A DNA stretch of 64,000 nucleotides. Source: Spiribacter halobius. GTDB lineage: Bacteria > Pseudomonadota > Gammaproteobacteria > Nitrococcales > Nitrococcaceae. Shown in pieces: positions 19,359 through 27,714 of the stretch (position 1 is the first letter of the stretch; every line of letters starts with the position of its first letter). The position numbers were made by a program, and so were the translations under genes. The stretch spans positions 124,001-188,000 of the forward strand of contig NZ_CP086615.1 in assembly GCF_020883455.1 (NCBI RefSeq). The letters are read 5' to 3'. The notes beneath the pieces are model-generated. The model saw nothing but the letters and a program-made list of their open reading frames with translations. It searched no databases and was not told the origin of the DNA.

Positions 19359-19871
19359 CTAGCTTTCGGGACGGTCCTCGCAGGCGGCCAGCAGGCGGGC
19401 GAGGACGGTCTCGAGCACCGGCAGGCTGGCGGCGAGGCCGTGGTCGTCGTCGAGCAGGTGCAGCTCCGCCCGATGCGCTTCGGCGAGCCGCCAGGCGTGC
19501 CCGGGCGGGATAAGCTCGTCCCGCCAGCCGTGCACGATGGCGCAGTGCCCGGCGGTCAGCCGCGGCTCACCCGGATAGCCCGGCAGGTATACCGCGGGCG
19601 CCATCAGCAGCAGCCCGCCCGGCTGCAGCCGCTCGCAGGCCATGGCGCAGACGTAGCCGCCCATGCTCGAGCCCACCAGCACCAGCTCCCGCCCCACCGG
19701 CAGGCCGAGCTGCAGCAGGTGCGCGATCCGCGCCTGGGGGTCCCTGCTGAAGCGGAAATCCGGGCTCTCAACCGCCCAGCCCCGGGCTCGTGCCACTGCC
19801 GCGAGGGCAGTGATCTTTCGCCCCCACGGCCCGCTCTCCATGCCGTGGGCGAAGCAGACCGTCGCCACCAT
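19359..19871 (-). CDS. Small alpha/beta-hydrolase
   Basis: A 170-residue alpha/beta-hydrolase of the short esterase type. The nucleophile elbow is GSSMGG, an acidic residue is in HGWRDELIPP and the catalytic His is in DDDHGL. The N-terminal FAHGMESGPWG forms the oxyanion-side loop. ATG 19871 overlaps the stop codon of the preceding DUF2237 gene (TGATG), so translation is coupled. The natural substrate is unknown. Confidence 0.82.
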   Translation of the reverse strand: MVATVCFAHGMESGPWGRKITALAAVARARGWAVESPDFRFSRDPQARIAHLLQLGLPVGRELVLVGSSMGGYVCAMACERLQPGGLLLMAPAVYLPGYPGEPRLTAGHCAIVHGWRDELIPPGHAWRLAEAHRAELHLLDDDHGLAASLPVLETVLARLLAACEDRPES

Positions 19872-20239
19872 CAGCTCAGGTCCAGGGCGTGCCGCTTGAG
19901 GTCGGCCAGGGCCACCACCTCCAGCGCCGCCTCGTGAGTGGCGAGCAGGCGTACCCGCGGCGCACAGCCGCCCTCCAGCGCCTCCTGCCAGCGGGCGGCG
20001 CAAAGGCACCAGCGGTCCCCGGGCGCCAGGCCCGCGAAGCCGAACTCCGGGCGCGGTGTGGCGAGGTCGTTGCCGCGCCCGGCGCTGAAGGCGAGAAACT
20101 CGGCGGTGACCTCGGCGCAGATCGCATGCACGCCCAGATCATCGGGTCCGACCCGGCAGTAGCCGTCCCGGTAGAAGCCGGTGAGCGGGTCATGGCAGCA
20201 GGGTTCGAGCGCGGTGCCGAGGACGTTGCGTGCGCTCAT
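19871..20239 (-). CDS. DUF2237-family protein
   Basis: A 122-residue protein matching the DUF2237 pattern: NVLGTALEPCCHDPLTGFYRDG, GVHAICAEVTAEFLAFS, GNDLATPRPEFGFAGLAPGD, WCLCAARWQEA and the acidic C-terminus. Function unknown; several conserved cysteines and histidines are present. GGGAG lies 6 bases before ATG 20239; the longer frame to 20308 has no such site. The hydrolase gene follows with an overlapping stop/start. Confidence 0.87.
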   Translation of the reverse strand: MSARNVLGTALEPCCHDPLTGFYRDGYCRVGPDDLGVHAICAEVTAEFLAFSAGRGNDLATPRPEFGFAGLAPGDRWCLCAARWQEALEGGCAPRVRLLATHEAALEVVALADLKRHALDLS

Positions 20240-20422
20240 GGGACGCTCCCGATGCGCTGGATGGCTGTCCAGTCTGGCATGGCCAGCGCTGGCGGCGAAG
20301 CCGGTCATGGTGATGTCACACCGCTCTGGCAGCCTGCAACTGCGGGTTGGGCGTCACCCCCGGCCGGCCCGCAACCAGGACCCTCCTCCTGGCTCCTCGT
20401 CGGCAATGGACTGCAGGCCTTC

Positions 20423-20455
20423 GCCCACCGTTGCGCCGCACCGGTGGGCTTTTCT
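20423..20455 (+). terminator. Terminator-like hairpin in the DUF3301 leader
   Basis: GCCCACCG pairs with CGGTGGGC (8 bp) around an 11-base loop and is followed by TTTTCT, a good rho-independent shape on the plus strand. No plus-strand gene lies immediately upstream, so it may end a small transcript or act as a leader attenuator about 75 bases before the DUF3301 gene. Confidence 0.45.
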
Positions 20456-20527
20456 ATTACCGGGGCGATCCCGGGCCGAGCCTGTGGCAGAGTGGCGGCG
20501 CCCTGTGCGCTGTGGGTAAGCGGATCC

Positions 20528-20872
20528 GTGACCCTGAATGCCCTGCTGCCTTTTCTCCTCCTCGCCGCCCTGGCCTGGGTGTGGCGTGCCAATCTGCAGG
20601 CGCGGGAGGCCGCAGTGGCGGCCGCAAGACGTGCTTGCCGCGCCCGCGGCATGACGCTGCTGGACCACACCGTGGCCTTCCGCCGCTGCCGCCTGCGCCG
20701 CGGCCCGGATGGCCGCCGGCGCGTTCAGCGGCTGTACGGCTTCGAGTTCGGCTTCGGCGGCGACGAGCGCTGCCGCGGTTGGGTGACGCTGCTCGGCAGC
20801 CGCGTCGAGAGCCTTCAGCTGGAGGTGCCGGAGGGCGGCCGGGAGCACGAGATCGGCGGCGATCGGGGGTAA
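20528..20872 (+). CDS. DUF3301-family small membrane protein
   Basis: A 114-residue protein with one N-terminal membrane segment (LLPFLLLAALAWVWRANLQA) and the DUF3301 body: AREAAVAAARRACRARG, LLDHTVAFRRCRLRR, RLYGFEFGF and GWVTLLGSRVESLQLE. The family is typical of gamma- and betaproteobacteria and has no known role. GTG 20528 places the membrane segment at the N-terminus; the longer open frame upstream is shadow of the DUF2237 gene. Confidence 0.8.
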   Translation: MTLNALLPFLLLAALAWVWRANLQAREAAVAAARRACRARGMTLLDHTVAFRRCRLRRGPDGRRRVQRLYGFEFGFGGDERCRGWVTLLGSRVESLQLEVPEGGREHEIGGDRG

Positions 20873-21087
20873 GACCGCCGCGGCCGCGGGCTACCGCCCC
20901 GCCCTGCACCAGGCAAGGGCCGCCTGTCACTCGCGGCGTCGCATCCCCGGGCCCGCTTGCCTGGCTGAGGCAGCTTCGCCGTCAGGTTCCTGAATGTCGG
21001 TCACAGGCCTTGTGCGTACCGTGCGGAGGCGTTTTGCTGCGGTGCACGATAAGCTGTATCGATAATTCTCGCTATCCGGAGCAAGCC

Positions 21088-21282
21088 ATGGTCGGTCTGT
21101 TCACCATGATCCTCGTGCTGGTCCTGCTGGGTGGAATGCACCTGCTGATCGATCCCGAGAGCCCGCTGCGTCGCGGCGAGCGCACGGCTGGCAACGCCGC
21201 GCAGCGCGATGCCGGTGCGTCGCGCCAGGCTGGGGCGGGCCACGACGCCGACGTCGAGCCGCCGCTGCGCCGGGCCGCCTGA
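21088..21282 (+). CDS. Small hypothetical membrane protein
   Basis: A 64-residue frame with an N-terminal hydrophobic segment (VGLFTMILVLVLLGGMHLLI) and a polar, Ala/Arg-rich tail. CGGAG lies 6 bases before ATG 21088. No family is recognised. The spacers on either side (20873-21087 and 21283-21364) show no other gene. Moderate support only, because the region is short and GC-rich. Confidence 0.45.
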   Translation: MVGLFTMILVLVLLGGMHLLIDPESPLRRGERTAGNAAQRDAGASRQAGAGHDADVEPPLRRAA

Positions 21283-21364
21283 ACGCCTGAGGGACGGCTC
21301 CCCGCGTCGCCGACGGCGTCGGTCGACACCCCGATAAGGAACGGATAATCTATCCGTTGTCTGG

Positions 21365-21382
21365 ATGGAACGCCTGTTCCAT
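21365..21382. promoter_or_regulatory. Probable IolR operator upstream of iolG
   Basis: ATGGAACGCCTGTTCCAT is a palindrome with the GGAA-N6-TTCC core (21367-21380), the motif known for Sinorhizobium IolR, an RpiR-type repressor. It ends 14 bases before the iolG ATG, a position fit for repression. Confidence 0.65.
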
Positions 21383-21396
21383 ATATCGGGGGGAGT

Positions 21397-22383
21397 ATGC
21401 TCGCAATCTGCCAGTTCGGCGCCGGCCGTATCGGTGCCATACATGCCGCCAACGTCGCCGCTAGCCGCGAGGCGGTTCTGCGCTACGTGGTCGACGTCAA
21501 CGCGCAGTCCGCCGCCACCCTTGCCGAGCGCCACGGTGCCGCCACCGCCACCGTGGACGAGGCTCTGGCCGACCCGGCGGTGGATGCGGTCATTATCGCG
21601 AGTTCCACGGATACCCATGCCGAGCTTATCGAGGCGGCGGCACGGGCCGGCAAGGCGACCTTCTGCGAGAAGCCGATCGATCTGTCCATGGCCAGGGTGG
21701 AGGCCTGCCTCGGTGTCGTGCGTCAGGCCGGCGTGCCGCTCGCCATCGGCTTCAACCGCCGCTTCGACCCGAACTTCGCCGCCATCCGCACCGCCATTGC
21801 CGAGGGGCGCATTGGCCCGGTGGAGCTGGTGCAGATCACCAGCCGCGATCCCGCCCCGCCGCCGCCCGGCTACATTCCGCACTCGGGCGGGCTGTTCCGG
21901 GACATGACCATCCACGACTTCGACATGGCGCGCTGGATGCTCGGCGAGGAGCCCGACCGGGTGTTCGCCGTCGGCAGCTGCCTGGTGGATGCCGCCATCG
22001 GCGAGGCCGGCGACGTCGATACGGCGGTGGTCACGCTGACCACGCCGAGCGGGCGCATTGCCCAGATCAGCAACAGCCGCCGCGCCGCCTACGGCTACGA
22101 TCAGCGCCTGGAGGTGCTGGGTGCGCGGGGCATGCTGCGCGCCGAGAACGAGACGCCCACGCGGGTGGAGTACTACGGCGAGCGCGCCGTCGAGCGGGAC
22201 CGGCCGCTGTACTTCTTTCTCGAGCGCTACACCGAGGCGTTTCGCCGCCAGCTCGAGCACTTCATCACGGTGGTCCGCGAGGGGCGGGCCCCGCTGGCTG
22301 GCGGTGAGGACGGGCGCGCGGCGCTGCGCCTCGCCGACGCCGCGCAGGCGTCCCTGGAACAGGGCCGCGCGGTCCAGCTCTGA
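21397..22383 (+). CDS. iolG: Inositol 2-dehydrogenase
   Basis: A 328-residue Gfo/Idh/MocA oxidoreductase that oxidises myo-inositol to 2-keto-myo-inositol with NAD+. The Rossmann motif is GAGRIGAIHA, the catalytic lysine lies in CEKPIDLS, and the Asp/His catalytic pair is in RDMTIHDFDMARWM. GFNRRFDPNF and the VDTAVVTL strand fit IolG. A GGGGGGAG site precedes ATG 21397 and a GGAA-N6-TTCC operator lies just upstream. It converges on the RpiR-type regulator gene. Confidence 0.88.
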   Translation: MLAICQFGAGRIGAIHAANVAASREAVLRYVVDVNAQSAATLAERHGAATATVDEALADPAVDAVIIASSTDTHAELIEAAARAGKATFCEKPIDLSMARVEACLGVVRQAGVPLAIGFNRRFDPNFAAIRTAIAEGRIGPVELVQITSRDPAPPPPGYIPHSGGLFRDMTIHDFDMARWMLGEEPDRVFAVGSCLVDAAIGEAGDVDTAVVTLTTPSGRIAQISNSRRAAYGYDQRLEVLGARGMLRAENETPTRVEYYGERAVERDRPLYFFLERYTEAFRRQLEHFITVVREGRAPLAGGEDGRAALRLADAAQASLEQGRAVQL

Positions 22384-22438
22384 GCGCCGGCGCGCCGCAG
22401 CGGCACGCAGAGTGAGAAGGAACTTGCCAAACCGGGCA

Positions 22439-23296
22439 CTAATGACCGCACAGGTCGCGCTCCAGGCGCAGGCCGACGCCCACCGCCAGCGCCTGGGCCA
22501 GGCACATGGAAGCCGTCAGCGAGCGGAACGTGTAGAGCTCGGCGTCGTGGATGTCGAAGCAGATCTCGGCATGGCTCGCCACCGGTGACAGCGGCGTGTC
22601 CGTGATCACGATGGTCGGGCAGCCGCGCTCCGCTGCCCGTGAAACCAGGTCTGCGGTCTCCGGCGCGTAGGGGTGAAAGGTCACCGCGAGCAGGGCGTCC
22701 TCGGGCCCGAGATGCCCGGCCTGCTGCGCGAGCATGCCGCCAACGCCATCCAGCAGATTGGCCGCGCAGTCGATGCGGCCGAGGGCATAGGCGAGATAGG
22801 CCACCACTGGAAACGAGCGACGCAGGCCGCACAGGTGGATGGTGCGGGCGGACGCGAGGCGGGCGGTGGCCGCCTCCAGGCGCTGCGCCGGTACACCCTC
22901 CGGCAGGTGCTCGAGGGAGACGGTGTTCACCTCGCAGAACTCCCGCAGCATGTCGTGCACCGTCGGCTCCGCGCCGTGGTCGTGCTTCTGCGCGCGCAGG
23001 CGCCGGATGCGCTCGCTGTAGCTCGACGCACTCTCGGCCAGGCGCACCTGGTAGACGCGCTGCATGTCGCTGAAGCCGCTGAAGCCGAAGGCCTTGGCAA
23101 AGCGGATGACGGCCGAGGGCTGGACCCCGGCGCGCTTGGCCACCACGGCGGTGGTGTCCAGCGCCATGTCGTTGGGGTGATCGATGGCGAAGCGGGCAAT
23201 CTGCTTGAGCCGCTTACTGAGCCCGTCGTACTCGCTCAGGATGCGCGACTGCAGCTCGCCGGGGGTTCGCGGAGGGGATGTGTTCATGGTCGGCAT
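22439..23296 (-). CDS. RpiR-family transcriptional regulator of inositol genes
   Basis: A 285-residue regulator with an N-terminal HTH_6 domain (residues about 10-85: LSKRLKQIARFAIDHPNDMALDTTAVVAKRAGVQPSAVIRFAKAFGFSGFSDMQ in part) and a C-terminal SIS sugar-phosphate-binding domain (about 125-270: HLCGLRRSFPVVAYLAYAL, DALLAVTFHPYAPET, PTIVITDTPLSPVA). It is divergent from the inositol ABC operon with operators in between. AAGGAG precedes ATG 23296. By position it is the IolR counterpart, with an inositol-pathway phosphate as likely inducer. Confidence 0.85.
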   Translation of the reverse strand: MPTMNTSPPRTPGELQSRILSEYDGLSKRLKQIARFAIDHPNDMALDTTAVVAKRAGVQPSAVIRFAKAFGFSGFSDMQRVYQVRLAESASSYSERIRRLRAQKHDHGAEPTVHDMLREFCEVNTVSLEHLPEGVPAQRLEAATARLASARTIHLCGLRRSFPVVAYLAYALGRIDCAANLLDGVGGMLAQQAGHLGPEDALLAVTFHPYAPETADLVSRAAERGCPTIVITDTPLSPVASHAEICFDIHDAELYTFRSLTASMCLAQALAVGVGLRLERDLCGH

Positions 23297-23332
23297 GCTA
23301 CGGGTCTCCTTCCCTCTGCGTCGGCGCCGTAT

Positions 23333-23346
23333 GGAATGAATGATCC
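23333..23346. promoter_or_regulatory. Possible second IolR half-matching operator
   Basis: GGAATGAATGATCC fits GGAA-N6-TTCC except for one base. It lies between the divergent regulator and transporter genes, 15 bases from the exact site at 23362-23375; cooperative binding is possible. Confidence 0.4.
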
Positions 23347-23361
23347 ATATTTTATTGCATT

Positions 23362-23375
23362 GGAATGAGAATTCC
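23362..23375. promoter_or_regulatory. Probable IolR operator in the divergent control region
   Basis: GGAATGAGAATTCC is an exact GGAA-N6-TTCC match (extended palindrome TGGAAT/ATTCCA). It lies in the 185-base region between the regulator and the ABC permease gene and could control both directions. Confidence 0.65.
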
Positions 23376-23481
23376 ACTATAGTCCATGTCAGCCTCGCCG
23401 TTCCGGCGCCTGGTGCGGAAGGCGGGCGGCCGCCGCGACCGTCGCGGGCAGAACAAGATGAGTCGAGGGGAGGAGAGAGCC

Positions 23482-24609
23482 ATGGCCCGGGTTTCCCCCG
23501 CCGAGCGCCCCGCCGCTGCCGCCGAGGAGGATGAGCGCGTTCGCCGTGTCTCCGCCCTGCGCCAGCTGCTGAATCGTCCCGAGTTCGGGGCGCTGTCCGG
23601 CGCCATCCTGGTGTTCGTGTTCTTCGCCATCGTCGCCGGCGACTCGGGCATGTTCTCGCTCGACGGCACGATGAACTGGCTGCAGGTCTCCGCCGAGCTC
23701 GGCATCCTCGCCATCGGTGCCACGCTCCTCATGATCGGCGGCGGCTTCGATCTGTCCATCGGGTCGATGATCGGCTTCTCCGGCATGCTGATGGCCATCG
23801 CCACCGTGTTCTGGGGCTGGCCGGTGTGGATGGCGATCCTGTTCGCCTTCGCGGTGGCGCTGGCGATCGGCTTCGTCAACGGCTACATCACGGTGCGCAC
23901 CGGGCTGCCCTCGTTCATCGTGACGCTGGCCTTCCTGTTCATCCTGCGCGGGCTGACCATCGGCCTGTCGGTCAGCCTGACCAACCGCACGATCATCAGC
24001 GACGTCATTAACGACCCGCAGTCGGACTGGCTGGCGGACCTCTTCGGCGGCGTCGCCTTGGAGTGGCTGTTCCGCTGGTTCGGCGAGATCGGCCTGGTGG
24101 CGACTTTCCCCAACGGCCGGCCGGTGGTCGAGGGCATTCCGATGTCCATCGTCTGGTTCTTCGTGCTGGCGATCGTGGCGAGCTGGGTGCTGATGCGCAC
24201 GCGCTTCGGCAACTGGGTGTTCGCCACCGGCGGCGACGAGAACGCCGCCAAGAACACCGGCGTGCCGGTGCGCTTCGTGAAGATCTCCCTGTTCATGTTC
24301 ACCGCCTTCTGCGCGACGGTCTACGCGGCGTGCCAGGTGATGGAGTTCGGCTCCGCCTCGGCCGACCGGGGCGTGCTGAAGGAGCTGGAGGCCATCGCCG
24401 CGGCCGTGATTGGCGGCACGCTGCTCACCGGCGGCTACGGCACCATTGTCGGCGCCTGCTTCGGTGCGCTGATTTTCGGCGTCGTGCAGATGGGCCTGTA
24501 CTTCACCGGCGTCGAGTCGTCGTGGTTCCGCGTGTTCGTCGGCGTGATGCTGCTGGTGGCGGTGGTCCTCAACAACTACATCCGCAAGCGCGTGACAGAG
24601 GCGCGCTGA
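23482..24609 (+). CDS. Inositol/sugar ABC transporter permease
   Basis: A 375-residue RbsC-type permease with about nine to ten membrane segments. The branch-type permease signature is seen in [18 protein letters not shown] and [19 protein letters not shown], followed by [23 protein letters not shown] 23482 has GGGGAGGAG upstream; an in-frame ATG at 23386 would add 32 Arg-rich residues. It is the first gene of permease-ATPase-binding protein within the iol cluster, so myo-inositol is the likely substrate. Confidence 0.87.
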   Translation: MARVSPAERPAAAAEEDERVRRVSALRQLLNRPEFGALSGAILVFVFFAIVAGDSGMFSLDGTMNWLQVSAELGILAIGATLLMIGGGFDLSIGSMIGFSGMLMAIATVFWGWPVWMAILFAFAVALAIGFVNGYITVRTGLPSFIVTLAFLFILRGLTIGLSVSLTNRTIISDVINDPQSDWLADLFGGVALEWLFRWFGEIGLVATFPNGRPVVEGIPMSIVWFFVLAIVASWVLMRTRFGNWVFATGGDENAAKNTGVPVRFVKISLFMFTAFCATVYAACQVMEFGSASADRGVLKELEAIAAAVIGGTLLTGGYGTIVGACFGALIFGVVQMGLYFTGVESSWFRVFVGVMLLVAVVLNNYIRKRVTEAR

Positions 24610-24619
24610 GGAGGCGGGC

Positions 24620-25441
24620 ATGGGCGCGAACATCGTCGAGCTGCGGGACGTCTCCCGTTATTTCGGCTCCGTGGTGGCCCTGGAGGGGGTGTCCATGGGG
24701 GTGGCCGCCGGCGAGGTGCACTGCCTGCTGGGCGACAATGGCGCCGGCAAGTCCACGCTGATCAAGATCCTCTCGGGCGTGCACCCGCCGAGCCGCGGGG
24801 AGTACCTGCTAGATGGCGAGCCCGTGCAGCTGAGCTCGCCCCGCGAGGCACTGGACAACGGCATTGCCACCGTATTCCAGGATCTCGCCCTGGTGCCGCT
24901 GATGAGCGTGACGCGCAATTTCTTCATGGGCCGGGAGCTCACCCGGGGCTGGGGGCCGTTCAAGCGCTTCGACCTGGAGCGCGCCAACCGCATCGCGCGT
25001 GATGGCCTCGCCCGCATGGGTATCCAGGTGCGCGACCCGGCCCAGGCCATTGGCACCATGTCCGGCGGCGAGCGCCAGTGCCTTGCCATTGCCCGGGCCA
25101 TCCATTTCGGCGCCCGGGTGCTCATCCTCGACGAGCCCACCGCCGCCCTGGGCGTCAAGCAGTCCGCCAACGTCATGAAGGTGGTGGCCCGCGCCCGCCA
25201 GGAGGGTATCGGCGTGATCCTCATCACCCATAACGTCCATCACGCCTACCCGGTGGCGGACCGTTTCACGTTGCTCAACCGCGGCCAGAGTCTCGGCACC
25301 TACGAGAAGGCCGAGGTCAGCCGCGAGGAGGTGGTAGCGATGATGGCCGGCGGCGAGGAGCTCCAGGAGCTGGAGATGGAGCTCGCGGAGTTCGAGCGCA
25401 GCGACCGGGCGAAGGCGCAGCGCGAGCGGACGGCGGGCTGA
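24620..25441 (+). CDS. Inositol/sugar ABC transporter ATP-binding protein (single domain)
   Basis: A 273-residue ATPase with Walker [10 protein letters not shown] (38-46), signature MSGGE (147-151), Walker B LILDE with Asp171-Glu172, and the H-loop in [10 protein letters not shown]. Most ribose-type importers have two fused ATPase domains; this one has a single domain, as in the FrcA-type fructose importer, so it should act as a dimer. It begins 10 bases after the permease stop. The C-terminus ends in a charged helix. Confidence 0.88.
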   Translation: MGANIVELRDVSRYFGSVVALEGVSMGVAAGEVHCLLGDNGAGKSTLIKILSGVHPPSRGEYLLDGEPVQLSSPREALDNGIATVFQDLALVPLMSVTRNFFMGRELTRGWGPFKRFDLERANRIARDGLARMGIQVRDPAQAIGTMSGGERQCLAIARAIHFGARVLILDEPTAALGVKQSANVMKVVARARQEGIGVILITHNVHHAYPVADRFTLLNRGQSLGTYEKAEVSREEVVAMMAGGEELQELEMELAEFERSDRAKAQRERTAG

Positions 25442-25511
25442 CCGCCGCCTACTGGCAACCGCAATGGCCGGCGCCGATGAGGTCGTCGGCCGTCTAGGAG
25501 GAGGAGAGACC

Positions 25512-26477
25512 ATGCAGAAGCTGACACAGACACTCGGGGCGGGCGTGCTCGCGGCGCTCGGCCTCGCCGCGCTTGCTGCCGGCAGCGCACCGGCTCAGGC
25601 CCAGGACGACCCGATGCGGTTCGTGCTGATCAGTCACGCCCCCAACGCCGACTCCTGGTGGAATACGGTGCGCAACGCCCTGAACGCCGCCGGCGAGCAG
25701 ATGGGCGTGGAGGTCGAGTACCGCAACCCGCCCCAGGGTGACCTCGCCAACATGGCCCGCATTGTCCAGCAGACAACGTCCTCGGCGCCGGACGGGATCA
25801 TCGTCACGATCGCCGACTTTGACGTCCTGGACGGCCCGATCCAGAGCGCGGTGGAGCGCGGCATTCCGGTGGTAACCATCAACTCGGGCACCGAGGCGCA
25901 GAGCGCCGAGCTCGGCGCGCTAATGCACGTCGGCCAGCCGGAGTACTACGCCGGCCAGCGCGCCGGGGAGCGGGCCGCGGAAGCCGGGGTGACGCAGTTC
26001 CTCTGCGTCAACCACTACATCACCAATCCGGCTTCGGTGGAACGCTGCGAGGGCTATGCCGACGGCCTCGGGGTCGAGCTCGAGGGCCAGATGATCGACT
26101 CCGGCGTCGATCCGACGGAGGTGCAGAACAAGGTCGAGGCGTATCTGCGCCAGAACCCCAACACCAACGGCATCCTCACCCTCGGGCCGAACTCCGCCCA
26201 CCCGACCATCCGTGCCCTGGAGAACATGGGGCTCGCCGGCGACGTGCACTTCGCCACCTTCGACCTCTCCAGCGAGATCGCCGCGGCCGTCAAAGAAGGC
26301 ACGGTGGACTTCGCCATCGATCAGCAGCCCTACCTGCAGGGATACATGCCGGTGGTGGTGCTCAAGCTCTACAACCAGTACGGCCTCCTGCCCGCCAGCA
26401 ACATCCGCTCGGGTCCCGGCTTCGTCACCGAGGAGAATATCGAGCAGGTGGAGGCCCTGGCCGGCGAGGTCCGCTGA
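25512..26477 (+). CDS. Periplasmic sugar/inositol-binding protein
   Basis: A 321-residue type I periplasmic binding protein with a signal peptide (about 1-30, ending APAQAQD). The body has the ribose-binding-protein fold pattern: FVLISHAPNADSWWNTV, PDGIIVTIADFDVL, GIPVVTINSGT and VHFATFDLSSEIAAAV, VDFAIDQQPYLQGY. GGAGGAGGAG precedes ATG 25512. It is the last of the three transporter genes, and a strong hairpin follows its stop, which may raise its mRNA level over downstream genes. Confidence 0.88.
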   Translation: MQKLTQTLGAGVLAALGLAALAAGSAPAQAQDDPMRFVLISHAPNADSWWNTVRNALNAAGEQMGVEVEYRNPPQGDLANMARIVQQTTSSAPDGIIVTIADFDVLDGPIQSAVERGIPVVTINSGTEAQSAELGALMHVGQPEYYAGQRAGERAAEAGVTQFLCVNHYITNPASVERCEGYADGLGVELEGQMIDSGVDPTEVQNKVEAYLRQNPNTNGILTLGPNSAHPTIRALENMGLAGDVHFATFDLSSEIAAAVKEGTVDFAIDQQPYLQGYMPVVVLKLYNQYGLLPASNIRSGPGFVTEENIEQVEALAGEVR

Positions 26478-26483
26478 CCCGGC

Positions 26484-26518
26484 GCACCGGCCCCGGAGCT
26501 CCGCTCCGGGGCCGGTGC
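26484..26518 (+). terminator. Strong intercistronic hairpin after the binding-protein gene
   Basis: GCACCGGCCCCGGAG and CTCCGGGGCCGGTGC form a perfect 15-bp stem with a 5-base loop, 6 bases after the stop codon and 28 bases before the next gene. There is no T run, so partial termination or 3'-end protection is more likely than full termination. Confidence 0.6.
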
Positions 26519-26546
26519 GGGCCCCCTACGGTCCGGAAGAGCAGCC

Positions 26547-27668
26547 ATGCGCACCCTGAACATCGGCCTTGTCGGCTCGGGCTTCATGGGCAAGGCCCAC
26601 ACCATCGCCTACCGGGCGCTGCCAGGGGTATTCCCCCGACCGGTACGCCTGCAGCTCGAGCTGCTCGCGGACCAGGGTGAGGCCCGCGCGCGCGAGGCCG
26701 CCGAACGCCTCGGCTTCGCGCGCTGGACCGGCGACTGGCGGGCGCTGGTGAGCGATCCGGCGGTGGACGTTGTCGATATCTGCGCACCCAACCACCTGCA
26801 CCGGGAGATGGCGCTGGCGGCCATCGCGGCGGGGAAGGCCGTGTACTGCGAGAAGCCGCTGGCGCTCTCCGCGGCCGACGCGGCGGAGATGGTGGACGCC
26901 GCCGAACGGGCCGGCGTGACGACGCTGGTCGGCTTCAACTACGCCTGCAATCCGGCTGCGGCCCTGGTGCGGGAGATCGTCGCCGGCGGCGAGATCGGCG
27001 AACCGCTGCACTTCCGGGGCGCGCACAACGAGGACTACCTGGCCGATCCGCAGACCCCCTTCAACTGGCGCTGCGAGCGGGCGCTTGCCGGCAGCGGCGC
27101 CCTCGGCGACATCGGCGCACACATCCTGCACGCCGCGCTCGGCGTCATGGGACCGGTGGCCGAGCTCTGTGCCGATCTGCGTACGGTGATCCCCGAGCGC
27201 CCCGTGGCCGGCGATCCCGGCCGCCGCCGGGCCGTGGAAAACGAGGACCAGGCCAGCGCCCTGCTGCGCTTCGCGAGCGGCGCCACCGGCAGCATCGAAA
27301 CGAGTCGCGTCGCCGCGGGGCGCAAGCTCGGCCTCGCCTACGAGATCACCGGCAGCCGCGGCTGCGTCCGCTTCGACCAGGAGCGCATGAGCGAGATCCA
27401 GCTCTACCTCGCGGACGGGCCGCCCTCGCGCCGTGGCTTCCGGACCGTGCTCCTCGGGCCGGAGCACCCGGACTACGCCGCCTTCTCGCCGGCCCCCGGC
27501 CACGGGCTCGGGTTCAACGACATGAAGATCGTCGAGGCCCGCGATCTGGTGGACGCGGTGCTGGACGGCGCACCGGTGGCCAACGACTTCCGTGGGGCCT
27601 GGGCCGTCAACCGTCTGATCGAGGCCATGGAGCGCTCCCACGCCGCGCGCGGCTGGGTGGCGCCCTGA
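26547..27668 (+). CDS. Gfo/Idh/MocA-family dehydrogenase, second in the inositol cluster
   Basis: A 373-residue NAD(P)-dependent oxidoreductase with Rossmann motif GSGFMGKAH, lysine motif CEKPLALS and catalytic Asp/His in GALGDIGAHILHAAL. It is only distantly similar to the IolG at 21397 and is longer. Position between the transporter and iolC suggests it handles another inositol isomer or derivative (scyllo- or D-chiro-inositol). The exact substrate cannot be read from sequence. Confidence 0.8.
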   Translation: MRTLNIGLVGSGFMGKAHTIAYRALPGVFPRPVRLQLELLADQGEARAREAAERLGFARWTGDWRALVSDPAVDVVDICAPNHLHREMALAAIAAGKAVYCEKPLALSAADAAEMVDAAERAGVTTLVGFNYACNPAAALVREIVAGGEIGEPLHFRGAHNEDYLADPQTPFNWRCERALAGSGALGDIGAHILHAALGVMGPVAELCADLRTVIPERPVAGDPGRRRAVENEDQASALLRFASGATGSIETSRVAAGRKLGLAYEITGSRGCVRFDQERMSEIQLYLADGPPSRRGFRTVLLGPEHPDYAAFSPAPGHGLGFNDMKIVEARDLVDAVLDGAPVANDFRGAWAVNRLIEAMERSHAARGWVAP

Positions 27669-27669
27669 T

Positions 27670-27690
27670 GCCGGCGCCTGGGGCGCCGGC
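27670..27690 (+). other. Small perfect hairpin between the second dehydrogenase gene and iolC
   Basis: GCCGGCGCC and GGCGCCGGC form a 9-bp perfect stem with a TGG loop, 1 base after the dehydrogenase TGA and about 25 bases before iolC. It may stabilise or attenuate the polycistronic transcript. Confidence 0.45.
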
Positions 27691-27714
27691 CCGGGCAGAG
27701 GAGAGCGCACCGTC

